From Streptosporangium lutulentum (GTDB lineage Bacteria; Actinomycetota; Actinomycetes; Streptosporangiales; Streptosporangiaceae): a DNA stretch of 64,000 nt. The stretch is taken from the NCBI RefSeq assembly GCF_030811455.1, contig NZ_JAUSQU010000001.1, positions 124,001 to 188,000 on the forward strand, given 5' to 3'. Positions 45,134 through 54,543 of this stretch are shown here, piece by piece (position 1 is the first letter of the stretch; each line of letters begins with the position of its first letter). A model generated the notes under the pieces. It made no database searches, was not told the DNA's origin, and saw nothing but the letters and a program-made list of their open reading frames with translations. The position numbers were made by a program, and so were the translations under genes.

Positions 45134-47538
45134 CCTCCGTACCCGAAGCAGACGAAACCGGCCGTCCTGGTCTTCGCGCTCGCCATGGTCAGGGCCTGGG
45201 CGGGAGGGTGCCCGGCGGCCAGCAGCCCGTGGAAGACCGTCATCAGGGCCAGGGTCTCCTCATCACGCACCGGCACCAGGCTGGCCACCACGCACTGCGA
45301 CCCGAGCGACAGGAACGTGCCCGCCAGCCCCAGCGGGGCCCCGTCCGCGGGGGCGTGCGCCATCCCCGCGTCGCACGCGGACAGCACCACCAGCCGGGGC
45401 GGCGTGCGCAGCCGCAGCAGGTCATAGGCCATCAGCGGGCCGTCGTCGAGGTGGATGCTGGACAGCAGCGGGCTGCGAGGGGAGAACACCCCGTGGGTGG
45501 CCAGGTGCGCGATCTCGGCTCGGTCGAGCGCCTCGGTCACCTCCGCGCGCCGCGCCACCACCCGTTCCGTCCCCGGGTGGCACACGCCGACCATGCGCGC
45601 CTCGGCCTCGGCGTATCGCAGCTCGGGACCCGCCACCGCCACGATCCTCCCGTTCGGCACGGCCCGCGTCCGGGATCCGGCCAGCCAGGTCGCGGCGCTG
45701 GCGGCCACGGTCACCGGACGGTCGGCGTTCATCGGCAGGAGGGGCCAGGGCAGGGTGTGCAGCGTTCCCGTCGGCACGATCACCAGTGGCCGGTCGCCCA
45801 GCGGGTCGCCACGGCCGGCGGAACGGCTCCGCCGCTCGCGCAGCGGGCCGAAGAGCAACCGCTCCAGCTCCGCCGCCTCTCCGGCCGGTTCGGACGCCCT
45901 CCCGTCGAGCAGGTGCGTCCTGCGCAGGCCGTACCGGAGGCGGACCGTGGCCTCGGCGACGGCCGTGAAAGGACCCAGACGGCGGAGCACGACGCGATCG
46001 GGGGTGACCGCCACCGCGACCAGCTCGTCGCCGTGACGGACGAACTCCACCAGGACCCGGTCCCCGAGCGCGGCCCGAAGCTCGTCCAGGTCGGGTGCGA
46101 CCGGCTGCCCGGTGCCTCCGACGACCGCCCGCCACCGCTCGGTCCAGGCCAGGAGCGTACGGCCCCGCCCGGTCTCCAGGGCGAGGGCCAGCCCCAGTTC
46201 GGCCAGCGGCTCGCCTTCCCTGACGGCGTGCGCGCGCACCATCGGGTTCTCGAACGCCTTCGCCGCGGCGCCCACCTCCGCGAGCCCGGACCGCACCGCC
46301 GCGAACGCCCCGCGCCGGTCTCCCGCCAGCGCCCGCCGCAGCGCCGTCGCCTGACGGGTCACCACGCCCCGGCCGCGGCAGGCGAGACGGCCGAGCTGGT
46401 CGTCCGCGGCGGCGAGGTCGCCCAGCTGGAGGGAGACCTCGGCGGAGGTGAACCTGAGCGCCGCCGACGCGTTCGAATGGCCCGCGGCGGCGAGGGCGTC
46501 CACGCACGCGAGCATCTCGGCGAGCAGCTCCCCGGACGGCGGTTCCAGCATGAGCCGGGCCCGCAGCAGGATCTCGACGGCGAGCGGAGTCAGGGTCGTC
46601 CGGCCCTGGGCGGCCAGTCCGGCCGCGGCCAGCGCCGCGCTCTCCCGGGCGCGGCGCGGGTCGCCGGTGCGCAGCTCGACCCGGGCACGCAGGAGACGGG
46701 CCTCCGACAGGGCCACCTCCGCGCCCGCCGCGATCAGCTCGGGCACCGCGAGGTCGAGCAGCACCCGCGCCTCACCGGGCAGGTGAGCGGCGATCAGCGC
46801 CTCGGCCAGGTCGCAGCGCATCGTGGCCAGCCGTTCCGGATAGCCGAACAGGCTGCTCTCCGCGCGCCGGTAGGCGGTGAACGCGGTGAGCAGGTCGCCG
46901 CGCCGCGCCGCCAGAAACGGCAGGTTGCCCTCGGCGAGCGTGAGCACGTGGTCCAGGCCCGCCGCCCTCGCCAGCTCCGCGCATCGGGTGAGGTCCGTCT
47001 CGGCGGCCTCGAACTCCCCGAGGAAGGCCCGGGCGAGCCCCCGGTTCAGCATCGCTCCGGCCAGGAACCGGGCGTCCTCGCCGAGGAGGTCCACGGCGCG
47101 GTCACAGTGCTCGGCGGCCTCGCGGTGGCGGCCGAGCCTGCCCAGGGCCACCGCCCGGTGAACGTCGAGCTTGGCCACCTCGACGGGGGTGAGATGGGGT
47201 TCGGCGTCCGCGGCGAGGGCCAGGGCCTGCTCGGGGTGGCCGAGCTCGGTGCGGACGTGGACCAGCGACAGCCGTGCCTGGGCGGCGCGGTGGGGCAGGT
47301 TCGCGGAGACCGCGACGCTCACGGCCCGGTGCAGGTGCTCCTCGGCCAGCGGCAGGTCGCCCAGCTCGCGGGCGGCCACCGCCAGGGCCCGGTGCGCCAC
47401 CGCCGCGGCCTCACGGTGAGGGCCGGTCGAGGGCACGGAGTCGAGCACGCCGCGGGCGAGTGCCCGGGCCCGCGCCGGATCGCTGCCGGAGAGGTCCATC
47501 GCGTGCTCGGCGGCCGCGATCGCGTCGTCGGGAGCCAC
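45073..47538 (-). CDS. TPR-CHAT protein: caspase-like protease with helical repeats
   Basis: The ~821-residue protein has TPR-type helical repeats over the first ~430 residues and a C-terminal CHAT domain (~525-815). The caspase-type catalytic dyad is intact: H682 in H-L-A-T-H-G and C722 in V-L-S-A-C-D-A-G. CHAT proteases are activated by a partner and cleave specific targets (gRAMP/TPR-CHAT, HetF). GTG 47538 is used; GTG 47607 would overlap the upstream gene by 58 bases. No signal peptide. It is the last gene of the subtilase-sigma-adapter-CHAT operon and overlaps the convergent sulfurtransferase gene tail-to-tail. Confidence 0.88.
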   Translation of the reverse strand: MAPDDAIAAAEHAMDLSGSDPARARALARGVLDSVPSTGPHREAAAVAHRALAVAARELGDLPLAEEHLHRAVSVAVSANLPHRAAQARLSLVHVRTELGHPEQALALAADAEPHLTPVEVAKLDVHRAVALGRLGRHREAAEHCDRAVDLLGEDARFLAGAMLNRGLARAFLGEFEAAETDLTRCAELARAAGLDHVLTLAEGNLPFLAARRGDLLTAFTAYRRAESSLFGYPERLATMRCDLAEALIAAHLPGEARVLLDLAVPELIAAGAEVALSEARLLRARVELRTGDPRRARESAALAAAGLAAQGRTTLTPLAVEILLRARLMLEPPSGELLAEMLACVDALAAAGHSNASAALRFTSAEVSLQLGDLAAADDQLGRLACRGRGVVTRQATALRRALAGDRRGAFAAVRSGLAEVGAAAKAFENPMVRAHAVREGEPLAELGLALALETGRGRTLLAWTERWRAVVGGTGQPVAPDLDELRAALGDRVLVEFVRHGDELVAVAVTPDRVVLRRLGPFTAVAEATVRLRYGLRRTHLLDGRASEPAGEAAELERLLFGPLRERRSRSAGRGDPLGDRPLVIVPTGTLHTLPWPLLPMNADRPVTVAASAATWLAGSRTRAVPNGRIVAVAGPELRYAEAEARMVGVCHPGTERVVARRAEVTEALDRAEIAHLATHGVFSPRSPLLSSIHLDDGPLMAYDLLRLRTPPRLVVLSACDAGMAHAPADGAPLGLAGTFLSLGSQCVVASLVPVRDEETLALMTVFHGLLAAGHPPAQALTMASAKTRTAGFVCFGYGGQPMATGREGSATQLDQDPT

Positions 47539-47549
47539 TCGGAAGCCGC

Positions 47550-48014
47550 CTACGGGCGAATCCTGGTCCAGCTGGTGGCCACCGGGGCGTGCTCGGGCCG
47601 GTGACACACCACGCTGAACCAGCCGGGAGGCAGCCCGGTGACGGCGAACTGGCCCGTGGGGGAGAGCTCACGCGACTGGGTGAGGTGCAGGGTGCGGATC
47701 TCGACCAGCGTGCCCGCCTCGGGGCAGGGGGACACCTGGCCGGCCAGGTCGACCAGGCCGTCCAGGGAGGTGACCTCGAGCTCCACCGTCAGCTCGGCGG
47801 CGGCGAACCTGAGCAGCCGGGTCTCCTCGGAGGATCGGACGCCGCTCGGGGCGGGTGTGGCCACCGGCCGGGCCGTGGCGGCGCCGGGCAACCGGAGGCC
47901 GAAGACCGCGCGGGCGGCGTCCGAGACGTGGGCGGGAACCGGGTCGTGCCCGGCCGCCAGGCGCAGTGCGGCTATCAGGGACTCGTCGTCGATCGTCGGG
48001 GGATGTCGGGTCAC
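47550..48014 (-). CDS. Small adapter-like protein with C-terminal beta-sandwich, in the CHAT cassette
   Basis: The 154-residue protein has an N-terminal helical segment (D-D-E-S-L-I-A-A-L-R-L-A...H-V-S-D-A-A-R-A-V-F) and a Pro/Thr linker. A C-terminal beta-rich part follows (V-E-L-E-V-T-S-L-D-G-L-V-D-L-A-G-Q-V...G-L-P-P-G-W-F-S-V-V) that looks like a carboxypeptidase-regulatory or Ig-like fold. No membrane helix and no zinc-binding anti-sigma motif. Its GTG overlaps the sigma stop (GTGA). A role as soluble anti-sigma factor or protease substrate is inferred from position only. Confidence 0.75.
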   Translation of the reverse strand: MTRHPPTIDDESLIAALRLAAGHDPVPAHVSDAARAVFGLRLPGAATARPVATPAPSGVRSSEETRLLRFAAAELTVELEVTSLDGLVDLAGQVSPCPEAGTLVEIRTLHLTQSRELSPTGQFAVTGLPPGWFSVVCHRPEHAPVATSWTRIRP

Positions 48015-48583
48015 GGTGTCGCCTCCCGGGCGGTGAGCATGGTGCGTAATCGATTCAGGCAGCGGCCCCGGGTGGGGCCGTAGCTGCCGCTGGGCATGTC
48101 CAGGCGCCCGGCCAGCTGATGGACGCCCGCGTCGGGGGCCGTGGCCATCAGCCGGAACAGCGACCGGCACGGCTCGTGCATCTCCTCGACGGCCTGCCAC
48201 AGGCGGCGGCCCTCGTCGGCGGTCAGCACGGTGAGCGCCGGATCGGAGTGGACATGCCCGGCGTCGGCAGGGTCGAAGCGAGCATGCTCGGCGTCGCCGG
48301 GGTCGGCGATCAACCGCTCGCCCCGGTTCCGCCTGCTCAGGAGGAGCGCCTCGCGCTTGGCCGTGGTGAACAGCCAGGGACCGATCCGGTCCGGGTCACG
48401 GATGGTGTGCAGGCTCTCGACCAGCCGCAGCCAGGTTCCCTGCACCGCGTCGGCGGAGTCCGCCGGGCTCAGGCCGTAGGCGCGGACCGCCGACCACAGC
48501 AGACCCGTGAACCGGGCGACCAGCACGTCCCAGGCCGCCTGATCGCCTGTCAGCGCGGCGTCGACCGTGTGCTGGTCACTCAC
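48011..48583 (-). CDS. ECF-type RNA polymerase sigma factor of the CHAT cassette
   Basis: The 190-residue sigma factor has region 2 (A-D-A-V-Q-G-T-W-L-R-L-V-E...I-G-P-W-L-F-T-T-A-K-R-E) and region 4 (L-A-G-R-L-D-M-P-S-G-S-Y-G-P-T-R-G-R-C-L). It lacks regions 1 and 3, so it is ECF type. GTG 48583 with GGAGG five bases upstream is preferred over an earlier start. The stop overlaps the adapter gene. A 17-bp palindrome lies 22 bases upstream. It likely drives expression of this operon or of a dedicated regulon. Confidence 0.9.
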   Translation of the reverse strand: MSDQHTVDAALTGDQAAWDVLVARFTGLLWSAVRAYGLSPADSADAVQGTWLRLVESLHTIRDPDRIGPWLFTTAKREALLLSRRNRGERLIADPGDAEHARFDPADAGHVHSDPALTVLTADEGRRLWQAVEEMHEPCRSLFRLMATAPDAGVHQLAGRLDMPSGSYGPTRGRCLNRLRTMLTAREATP

Positions 48584-48604
48584 CGGCACCTCCGAGACCA
48601 CATA

Positions 48605-48621
48605 GAACACGTTGCGTGTTC
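48605..48621. promoter_or_regulatory. Palindrome upstream of the cassette sigma gene
   Basis: GAACACGTTGCGTGTTC has perfect seven-base arms with a three-base centre. It lies in the 61-base gap between the subtilase stop and the sigma start. A direct repeat (AAAGTCTCACCC / AAAGTCTTCGCCC on the minus strand) is beside it. Either an operator giving the sigma-adapter-CHAT genes their own control, or a small hairpin separating them from the subtilase. Confidence 0.5.
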
Positions 48622-48644
48622 GGGCGAAGACTTTGGGTGAGACT

Positions 48645-49697
48645 TTAGCTCGGCGTGGGCACCACGACCCCCAAATCGGGGATTTGGCGGGCTCTCAGGG
48701 GGTCGAGGACGTGTTTCGCCGCGTCCGCGGGCGACCGGGTCCTGGCCGCCGCCGCGATGGCCCCGCTGACCAGAGCCGTCGCGAAGGAGGTCCCGCTCCA
48801 GCGCGCGTAGCCCCTGAACGCTCCGTGCCTCAGGAAGGTGCTCGTCAGCCACTCGCCCCGCGCGCACGCGTCGACCCAGTGGCCGTGTGCGGAGAACGGC
48901 GCCCTGGCCTCCTCCGCCGCGTCCAGCGCCCCGACGGCGACGACCCTGGGTGAGGCCGCCGGCCAGAACGGCCGGTCGGAGGCCGTGTTGCCCGCGCAGG
49001 CCACCACGACGGTGCCGGTCAGCTCCGCCAGCGCCGTCTCCACCAGCGGGGAGGGGCGGTCGTCGAAGGTGTGCCCGCCGAAGGAGAGGTTGAGCACCTG
49101 GGGCCTCTCGCCCCTGACCCGGGCCAGGACGCGCAGGAGTCCCGCCTCGTCCCCGATCCCGCGGCCGTCCAGCACCCTGAGCGGGCGCACCCGTGCCCCG
49201 GGGGCCGACCGCAGGACCAGTCCGGCGATGAAGGTGCCGTGCCCCGCCTGGACGTCCAGCTCGCCGTCGCCGTCCGTGTCGGGCACCTCGGCGGCCTCGC
49301 GCCGCTGCTCGAGGAACCACGGGTCCTCCTGCCACCAGGGGTGCGCGGCCAGGCCGGTGTCGGCCAGGGCCACCGTCACGCCGCTCTCGCCGGGCTCGGG
49401 CGCCGCGAGGGGGGAGGCGGGAAAGGGGCGGGAGGCCGGGCCGCCGAAGTAGAGCGGCTGGCCCATCAGGACGTGGTTGGGGGAGACGCGGTGGCCCCTG
49501 CCGCGGACCTCCGTCACCAGCTCGCAGACGTCGACGCCCGGTGAGAGCCGTATGCGGAAGATCCCGTCGGCCTCGGACACGGCGGCGGTCCATCGGGCGA
49601 CGGCCTCCATGCCGGCGGCGTCGGTCAGCAACTGGCTTCTTCTGATCAGAGCCGGCGCTCCGGGCACGGGCTCCACCCGCTTGATGTCGGCGTCCAT
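48645..49697 (-). CDS. S8 family (subtilisin-like) serine protease without signal peptide
   Basis: The 350-residue protein carries the complete subtilase triad D113 (A-L-A-D-T-G-L), H153 (G-H-G-T-F-I-A-G) and S304 (S-G-T-S-F-A-T-A), with oxyanion N237 (A-C-A-G-N-T). The N-terminal ~105 residues look like an extra regulatory or adapter domain. There is no signal peptide or membrane helix, so it is predicted cytoplasmic, unlike most secreted subtilases. It is the first gene of the operon that ends in the CHAT protease. Confidence 0.92.
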   Translation of the reverse strand: MDADIKRVEPVPGAPALIRRSQLLTDAAGMEAVARWTAAVSEADGIFRIRLSPGVDVCELVTEVRGRGHRVSPNHVLMGQPLYFGGPASRPFPASPLAAPEPGESGVTVALADTGLAAHPWWQEDPWFLEQRREAAEVPDTDGDGELDVQAGHGTFIAGLVLRSAPGARVRPLRVLDGRGIGDEAGLLRVLARVRGERPQVLNLSFGGHTFDDRPSPLVETALAELTGTVVVACAGNTASDRPFWPAASPRVVAVGALDAAEEARAPFSAHGHWVDACARGEWLTSTFLRHGAFRGYARWSGTSFATALVSGAIAAAARTRSPADAAKHVLDPLRARQIPDLGVVVPTPS

Positions 49698-49902
49698 CTG
49701 GTCCTCCGGGGTCGATCACCAGCTCGCTGGGAGTTGTTCCTTCCCGAGGATGTACCGGTCAAGTGCCGGTCTTGCAACATCTCGGTATGACCCCCCTCTG
49801 GTGCGACGTCGCAACCGACGGTAGTCTCTCCTTCAGTCACTTGTGATCATCCGGGGACGAGGCCGTTGGGGAAGGCGCACCTCGTACGAAACGGGAGGTC
49901 CG

Positions 49903-50397
49903 GTGTCTGCTCGTGGCGTGCTTTACGTCCACTCAGCTCAGCCTGCGCTGTGCCCTCATATCGAATGGGCGGTCGCAGGTGTCCTTGGCGTGCCCGTAGA
50001 CCTGACCTGGACTCCACAGCCCGCCGCGCCCGGCCACGTGCGCGCGCAGGCCGAGTGGGAAGCTCGCGAGGGAACCGCGGCGGCCATCACCTCGTCGTTG
50101 ATGGGCTGGCAGCGGATCCGCTTCGAGATCACCGAAGACGCCTCCCCGGGTGCCGACGGGTCCCGGCACGCCTACACCCCGAGCCTTGGCGCCTTCACGG
50201 CGGTCATCGGGGCGAACGGCGACATCCTCGTGCCCGAGGACCGGCTGCGCTCCGCCATGTTGATGGCACGGCAGGGCCGGGTGGTGCTGGAGGACGAGCT
50301 GGACCGTCTGCTCGGCAAACAGTGGGACGCCGAGCTCGAGTCGTTCCGCTATGCGGGAGAGGGGGCTCCGGTCCGCTGGCTGCACGCCGCCGTCTGA
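49903..50397 (+). CDS. DUF3145 family protein
   Basis: The 164-residue actinobacterial conserved protein opens A-R-G-V-L-Y-V-H-S-A-Q-P-A-L-C-P-H and has Y-T-P-S-L-G-A-F near the middle. It ends F-R-Y-A-G-E-G-A-P-V-R-W-L-H. GTG 49903 follows GGGAGG at four bases; an in-frame ATG 60 bases upstream is less good. DUF3145 commonly adjoins fatty-acid genes in actinobacteria, and it is convergent with them here, sharing a terminator. Function unknown. Confidence 0.92.
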   Translation: MSARGVLYVHSAQPALCPHIEWAVAGVLGVPVDLTWTPQPAAPGHVRAQAEWEAREGTAAAITSSLMGWQRIRFEITEDASPGADGSRHAYTPSLGAFTAVIGANGDILVPEDRLRSAMLMARQGRVVLEDELDRLLGKQWDAELESFRYAGEGAPVRWLHAAV

Positions 50398-50495
50398 GCC
50401 GGCGACCCGCCGGGCGTACGGTGCCGGCCGGGTTCGCCGGGCCGGGCCTGTCTATCAGCCTGGAACGTTCCATTGCCCATTCTGGGCCGGAAACC

Positions 50496-50533
50496 GGGAG
50501 AGCCCCCGCCGGTATGGACCGGCGAGGGCTCCC
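50496..50533. terminator. Bidirectional hairpin terminator
   Basis: GGGAG-A-GCCC-C-CGCCGGT pairs with ACCGGCG-A-GGGCTCCC around ATGG. It sits between the convergent DUF3145 and carboxyltransferase genes and can end transcription from both sides. Confidence 0.75.
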
Positions 50534-50543
50534 AAGGAGAGGA

Positions 50544-51965
50544 TCAGAGCGGGATGTTGCCGTGGGCGCCGCGCGCCGGGGTCGCCTGGGCCAGGACCTT
50601 GGCGATGGCGCCGCGAGTCTCCTCGGGCTTGATGACCTCGTCCACCACGCCGAGTTCGATGGCCCGGTCGAGCCCGCCGGCGAGGATCTCGTGCTCCTCG
50701 GCGAGCTTGGTCTCCAGGGCCGCGCGGTCCTCGTCGGACGCGGCGGCGAGTTCGCGGCGCTTCAGGATGCGGACCGCCGCGACCGCGCCCATGACCGCGA
50801 TCTGGGTGGTCGGCCAGCCGAAGACCTTGGTCGCGCCCAGCGAGCGGGAGTTCATGGCGATGTAGGCGCCGCCGTACGCCTTGCGGGTCACCAGGGTGAT
50901 CCGCGGCACGGAGGCCTCGGCGAAGGCGTGCAGGAGCTTGGCGCCGCGGCGCACCACGCCGTCGTGCTCCTGGCCGACGCCGGGAAGGTAGCCGGGGACG
51001 TCCACCAGGACGACCAGCGGCACCCCGAGGGCATCGCACATGCGGACGAACCGTGCGGCCTTCTCGGCGGAGGTGGAGTCGAGACAGCCGCCCAGGCGCA
51101 TCGGGTTGTTGGCGATCACGCCCACGGTCCGGCCCCCGAGGCGGCCAAGCGTGGTCACGATGTTCGGCGCCCACTTGGCGTGCAGCTCCACGCCCGGCTC
51201 GTCGAGCAGGCCGTTGACGAGCGGCTTCACGTCGTAGGCGCGGCGCACGTTCTCCGGCAGCAGGCCGGAGAAGTCGGCCTCCTCGACCTCGGTGCGGACC
51301 CGGCCCTGGTGACCGAGAAGGACCGCCAGGCGCCGGGCCTGGACGTAGGCGTCGGTCTCGGTCTTGGTGACCACGTGGACGACGCCGCTGCGCTTGCTGT
51401 GGGGCTCGGGGCCGCCGAGGGCGGCCATGTCGATCTGCTCGCCGGTGACGCTGCGGACCACGTCCGGGCCGGTGACGAAGATGCGGCCCTCGTCCGCCAG
51501 GATCACGATGTCGGTCAGGGCCGGGCCGTACGCGGCGCCGCCGGCCGCGGGGCCGACCACCACGGACAGCTGCGGGATCACGCCGGAGGCGCGGGTCATG
51601 GCGGCGAAGACGCGGCCGACCGCGTGCAGCGACTCGACGCCCTCCGCGAGCCGGGCGCCCCCGGAGTGCCACACGCCGATGATCGGAACTCGCTCGCGGA
51701 CCGCGATGTCGTAGGCGTGCACGATGTGCTCGCAGCCCTCGCTGCCCATCGCGCCGCCCTGGACGCGGGGGTCGCTGAGGAACGCCACGACCGGCACGCC
51801 TTCGACCCGGCCCATCGCGGAGAGGATGCCGCTGCGGTCCACAGGAGAGATCAGCCGGAACGAACCCTCGTCGAGCAGGGCCGCGAGACGCACCTGGGGA
51901 TCACGAGGATCCGCGACCTCCTGGTCGGAGGCGTCGCTCACCACCCTGTTGTCGAGCACCGTCAT
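50544..51965 (-). CDS. Acyl-CoA carboxylase carboxyltransferase (beta) subunit
   Basis: The 473-residue carboxyltransferase of the acetyl/propionyl-CoA carboxylase class has oxyanion-forming G-A-A segments (P-A-A-G-G-A-A-Y-G-P and later A-Y-G-G-A-Y-I-A-M). It should supply malonyl-CoA for fatty acid synthesis, working with a biotin-carrying alpha subunit encoded elsewhere. It starts 13 bases after fabF and is the last gene of the fab operon. The exact acyl-CoA preference is not clear. ATG 51965 is followed by T-V-L-D-N-R-V-V. Confidence 0.92.
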   Translation of the reverse strand: MTVLDNRVVSDASDQEVADPRDPQVRLAALLDEGSFRLISPVDRSGILSAMGRVEGVPVVAFLSDPRVQGGAMGSEGCEHIVHAYDIAVRERVPIIGVWHSGGARLAEGVESLHAVGRVFAAMTRASGVIPQLSVVVGPAAGGAAYGPALTDIVILADEGRIFVTGPDVVRSVTGEQIDMAALGGPEPHSKRSGVVHVVTKTETDAYVQARRLAVLLGHQGRVRTEVEEADFSGLLPENVRRAYDVKPLVNGLLDEPGVELHAKWAPNIVTTLGRLGGRTVGVIANNPMRLGGCLDSTSAEKAARFVRMCDALGVPLVVLVDVPGYLPGVGQEHDGVVRRGAKLLHAFAEASVPRITLVTRKAYGGAYIAMNSRSLGATKVFGWPTTQIAVMGAVAAVRILKRRELAAASDEDRAALETKLAEEHEILAGGLDRAIELGVVDEVIKPEETRGAIAKVLAQATPARGAHGNIPL

Positions 51966-51978
51966 CGTGAGCTCCCTG

Positions 51979-53211
<1,233 letters not shown>

Positions 53212-53263
53212 GTTCTACGCTCCTTGTGAATCGCGGGTCAGGGTTGGGAAGTTCTCGGACGTC

Positions 53264-53503
53264 TCAGTTCTGGATGAAGGTGATGACGTCTTTGACGGTC
53301 TTGAGGTGCTTCAGCTGGTCGTCCGGGATCTCGACGCCGAACTCGTCCTGGGCGGCGACGGCGATCTCGACCATGGACAGCGAGTCGATGTCCAGGTCGT
53401 CCACGAAGCTCTTCTCCGGGGTGACCTCGGAGGCCGGGATACCGGTGATCTCGTTGATGATCTTGCCGACGCCAGCGAGGATCTCCTGCTCGGTCAGGGC
53501 CAT
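53264..53503 (-). CDS. acpP: Acyl carrier protein
   Basis: The 79-residue acidic protein has the phosphopantetheine attachment motif D-I-D-S-L-S at Ser41. It carries growing acyl chains for FabH and FabF, encoded on either side. The short spacer upstream has two copies of a TTGCACGG-type octamer near 53545-53574 of unknown meaning. Confidence 0.96.
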   Translation of the reverse strand: MALTEQEILAGVGKIINEITGIPASEVTPEKSFVDDLDIDSLSMVEIAVAAQDEFGVEIPDDQLKHLKTVKDVITFIQN

Positions 53504-53586
53504 GTCGCGTGTTCTCCTTGAATTCAGTCTTACTTAAGGGGTCTTGCACGGGTTTTCTGGTTTTGCACGGCGGGGCCGTACAAGCT

Positions 53587-54543
53587 TTAGGGGATCTCGA
53601 TGACCTGGCCCGCATAGGTCAGACCGGCGCCGAAGCCCAGCAGCAGGGCGAGCCCGCCCGACTGGACCTCGCCGCGCTCGATCATCCGGGACATGGCCAG
53701 GGGGATCGAGGCCGCGGAGGTGTTGCCCGCCAGGACGATGTCCTTGGCGATCACCGCGTTGTCGGCGCCGATCTTACGGGCAATCGCCTCGATGATGCGC
53801 AGATTGGCCTGATGCGGCACGAAGGCCGCGAGATCGGCGGGGTCCACCCCGGCACGTTCGCAGATCTCCCTGGCGACCGGGTGAAGCGCGGTCGTGGCCC
53901 AGCGGAACACGGTCTGACCTTCCTGCTGCAGGAAGGAGTCGCGGTCCTTGATCATGATCGCGGTGGACTTGTCGCCCGCGCTGCCCCACACCACCGGGCC
54001 GATGCCGGGGGTGTCGGACGGGCCGACGACCGCGGCGCCCGCGCCGTCGGCGAAGATCACCGCTGTGGCCCGGTCGGTCCAGTCGATCCACTGGGAGAGC
54101 TTCTCGGTGCCCACCACCAGCACGTTGGTGGCCGAGCCCGAGCGGACCGCGTCGTTGGCGACCGCGAGCGCGTAGCAGAATCCGGAGCAGGCGGTGTTCA
54201 CGTCGAACGCGCCGGGGGCGTCGATGCCCAGCCGGGTGGCCACGCGGCCGGCCGCGTTGGGGATCTGCGTCTCCAGCGTGCAGGTGGCGACGATCACCAG
54301 GTCGATGTCGCCGGCCGAGAGCCCGCTCGCGGCGAGGGCCTTGCCGCCCGCCTGCACGGCGAGATCGATCTCGGACTCGCCGTCGAGGGCGACCCGGCGC
54401 TCCTTGATGCCGACCCGGCTCTGGATCCACTCGTCGTTGGTCTCGATGGTCGCCGACAGGTCGTCGTTGGTGACCACGTTGGAGGGCTGGTAGTGGCCGA
54501 AGGCCAGGATCTTCGCGCCAGGCGAGCCCTGTGAGATCTTCAT
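53587..54543 (-). CDS. fabH: Beta-ketoacyl-ACP synthase III (FabH)
   Basis: The 318-residue initiating condensing enzyme has C119 (N-T-A-C-S-G-F), H244 (V-P-H-Q-A-N) and N274 (L-A-G-N-T-S-A-A-S-I-P). It condenses an acyl-CoA starter with malonyl-ACP. In actinobacteria such enzymes often use branched starters, which I infer but cannot see. Its ATG overlaps the fabD stop (ATGA). Confidence 0.95.
   Translation of the reverse strand: MKISQGSPGAKILAFGHYQPSNVVTNDDLSATIETNDEWIQSRVGIKERRVALDGESEIDLAVQAGGKALAASGLSAGDIDLVIVATCTLETQIPNAAGRVATRLGIDAPGAFDVNTACSGFCYALAVANDAVRSGSATNVLVVGTEKLSQWIDWTDRATAVIFADGAGAAVVGPSDTPGIGPVVWGSAGDKSTAIMIKDRDSFLQQEGQTVFRWATTALHPVAREICERAGVDPADLAAFVPHQANLRIIEAIARKIGADNAVIAKDIVLAGNTSAASIPLAMSRMIERGEVQSGGLALLLGFGAGLTYAGQVIEIP

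Noticed and set aside
45208..47604. A 798-codon plus-strand frame antisense to the CHAT gene
   Set aside because: Composition is Arg/Gln/Gly/His-rich shadow. The CHAT catalytic motifs and TPRs on the minus strand explain the region.
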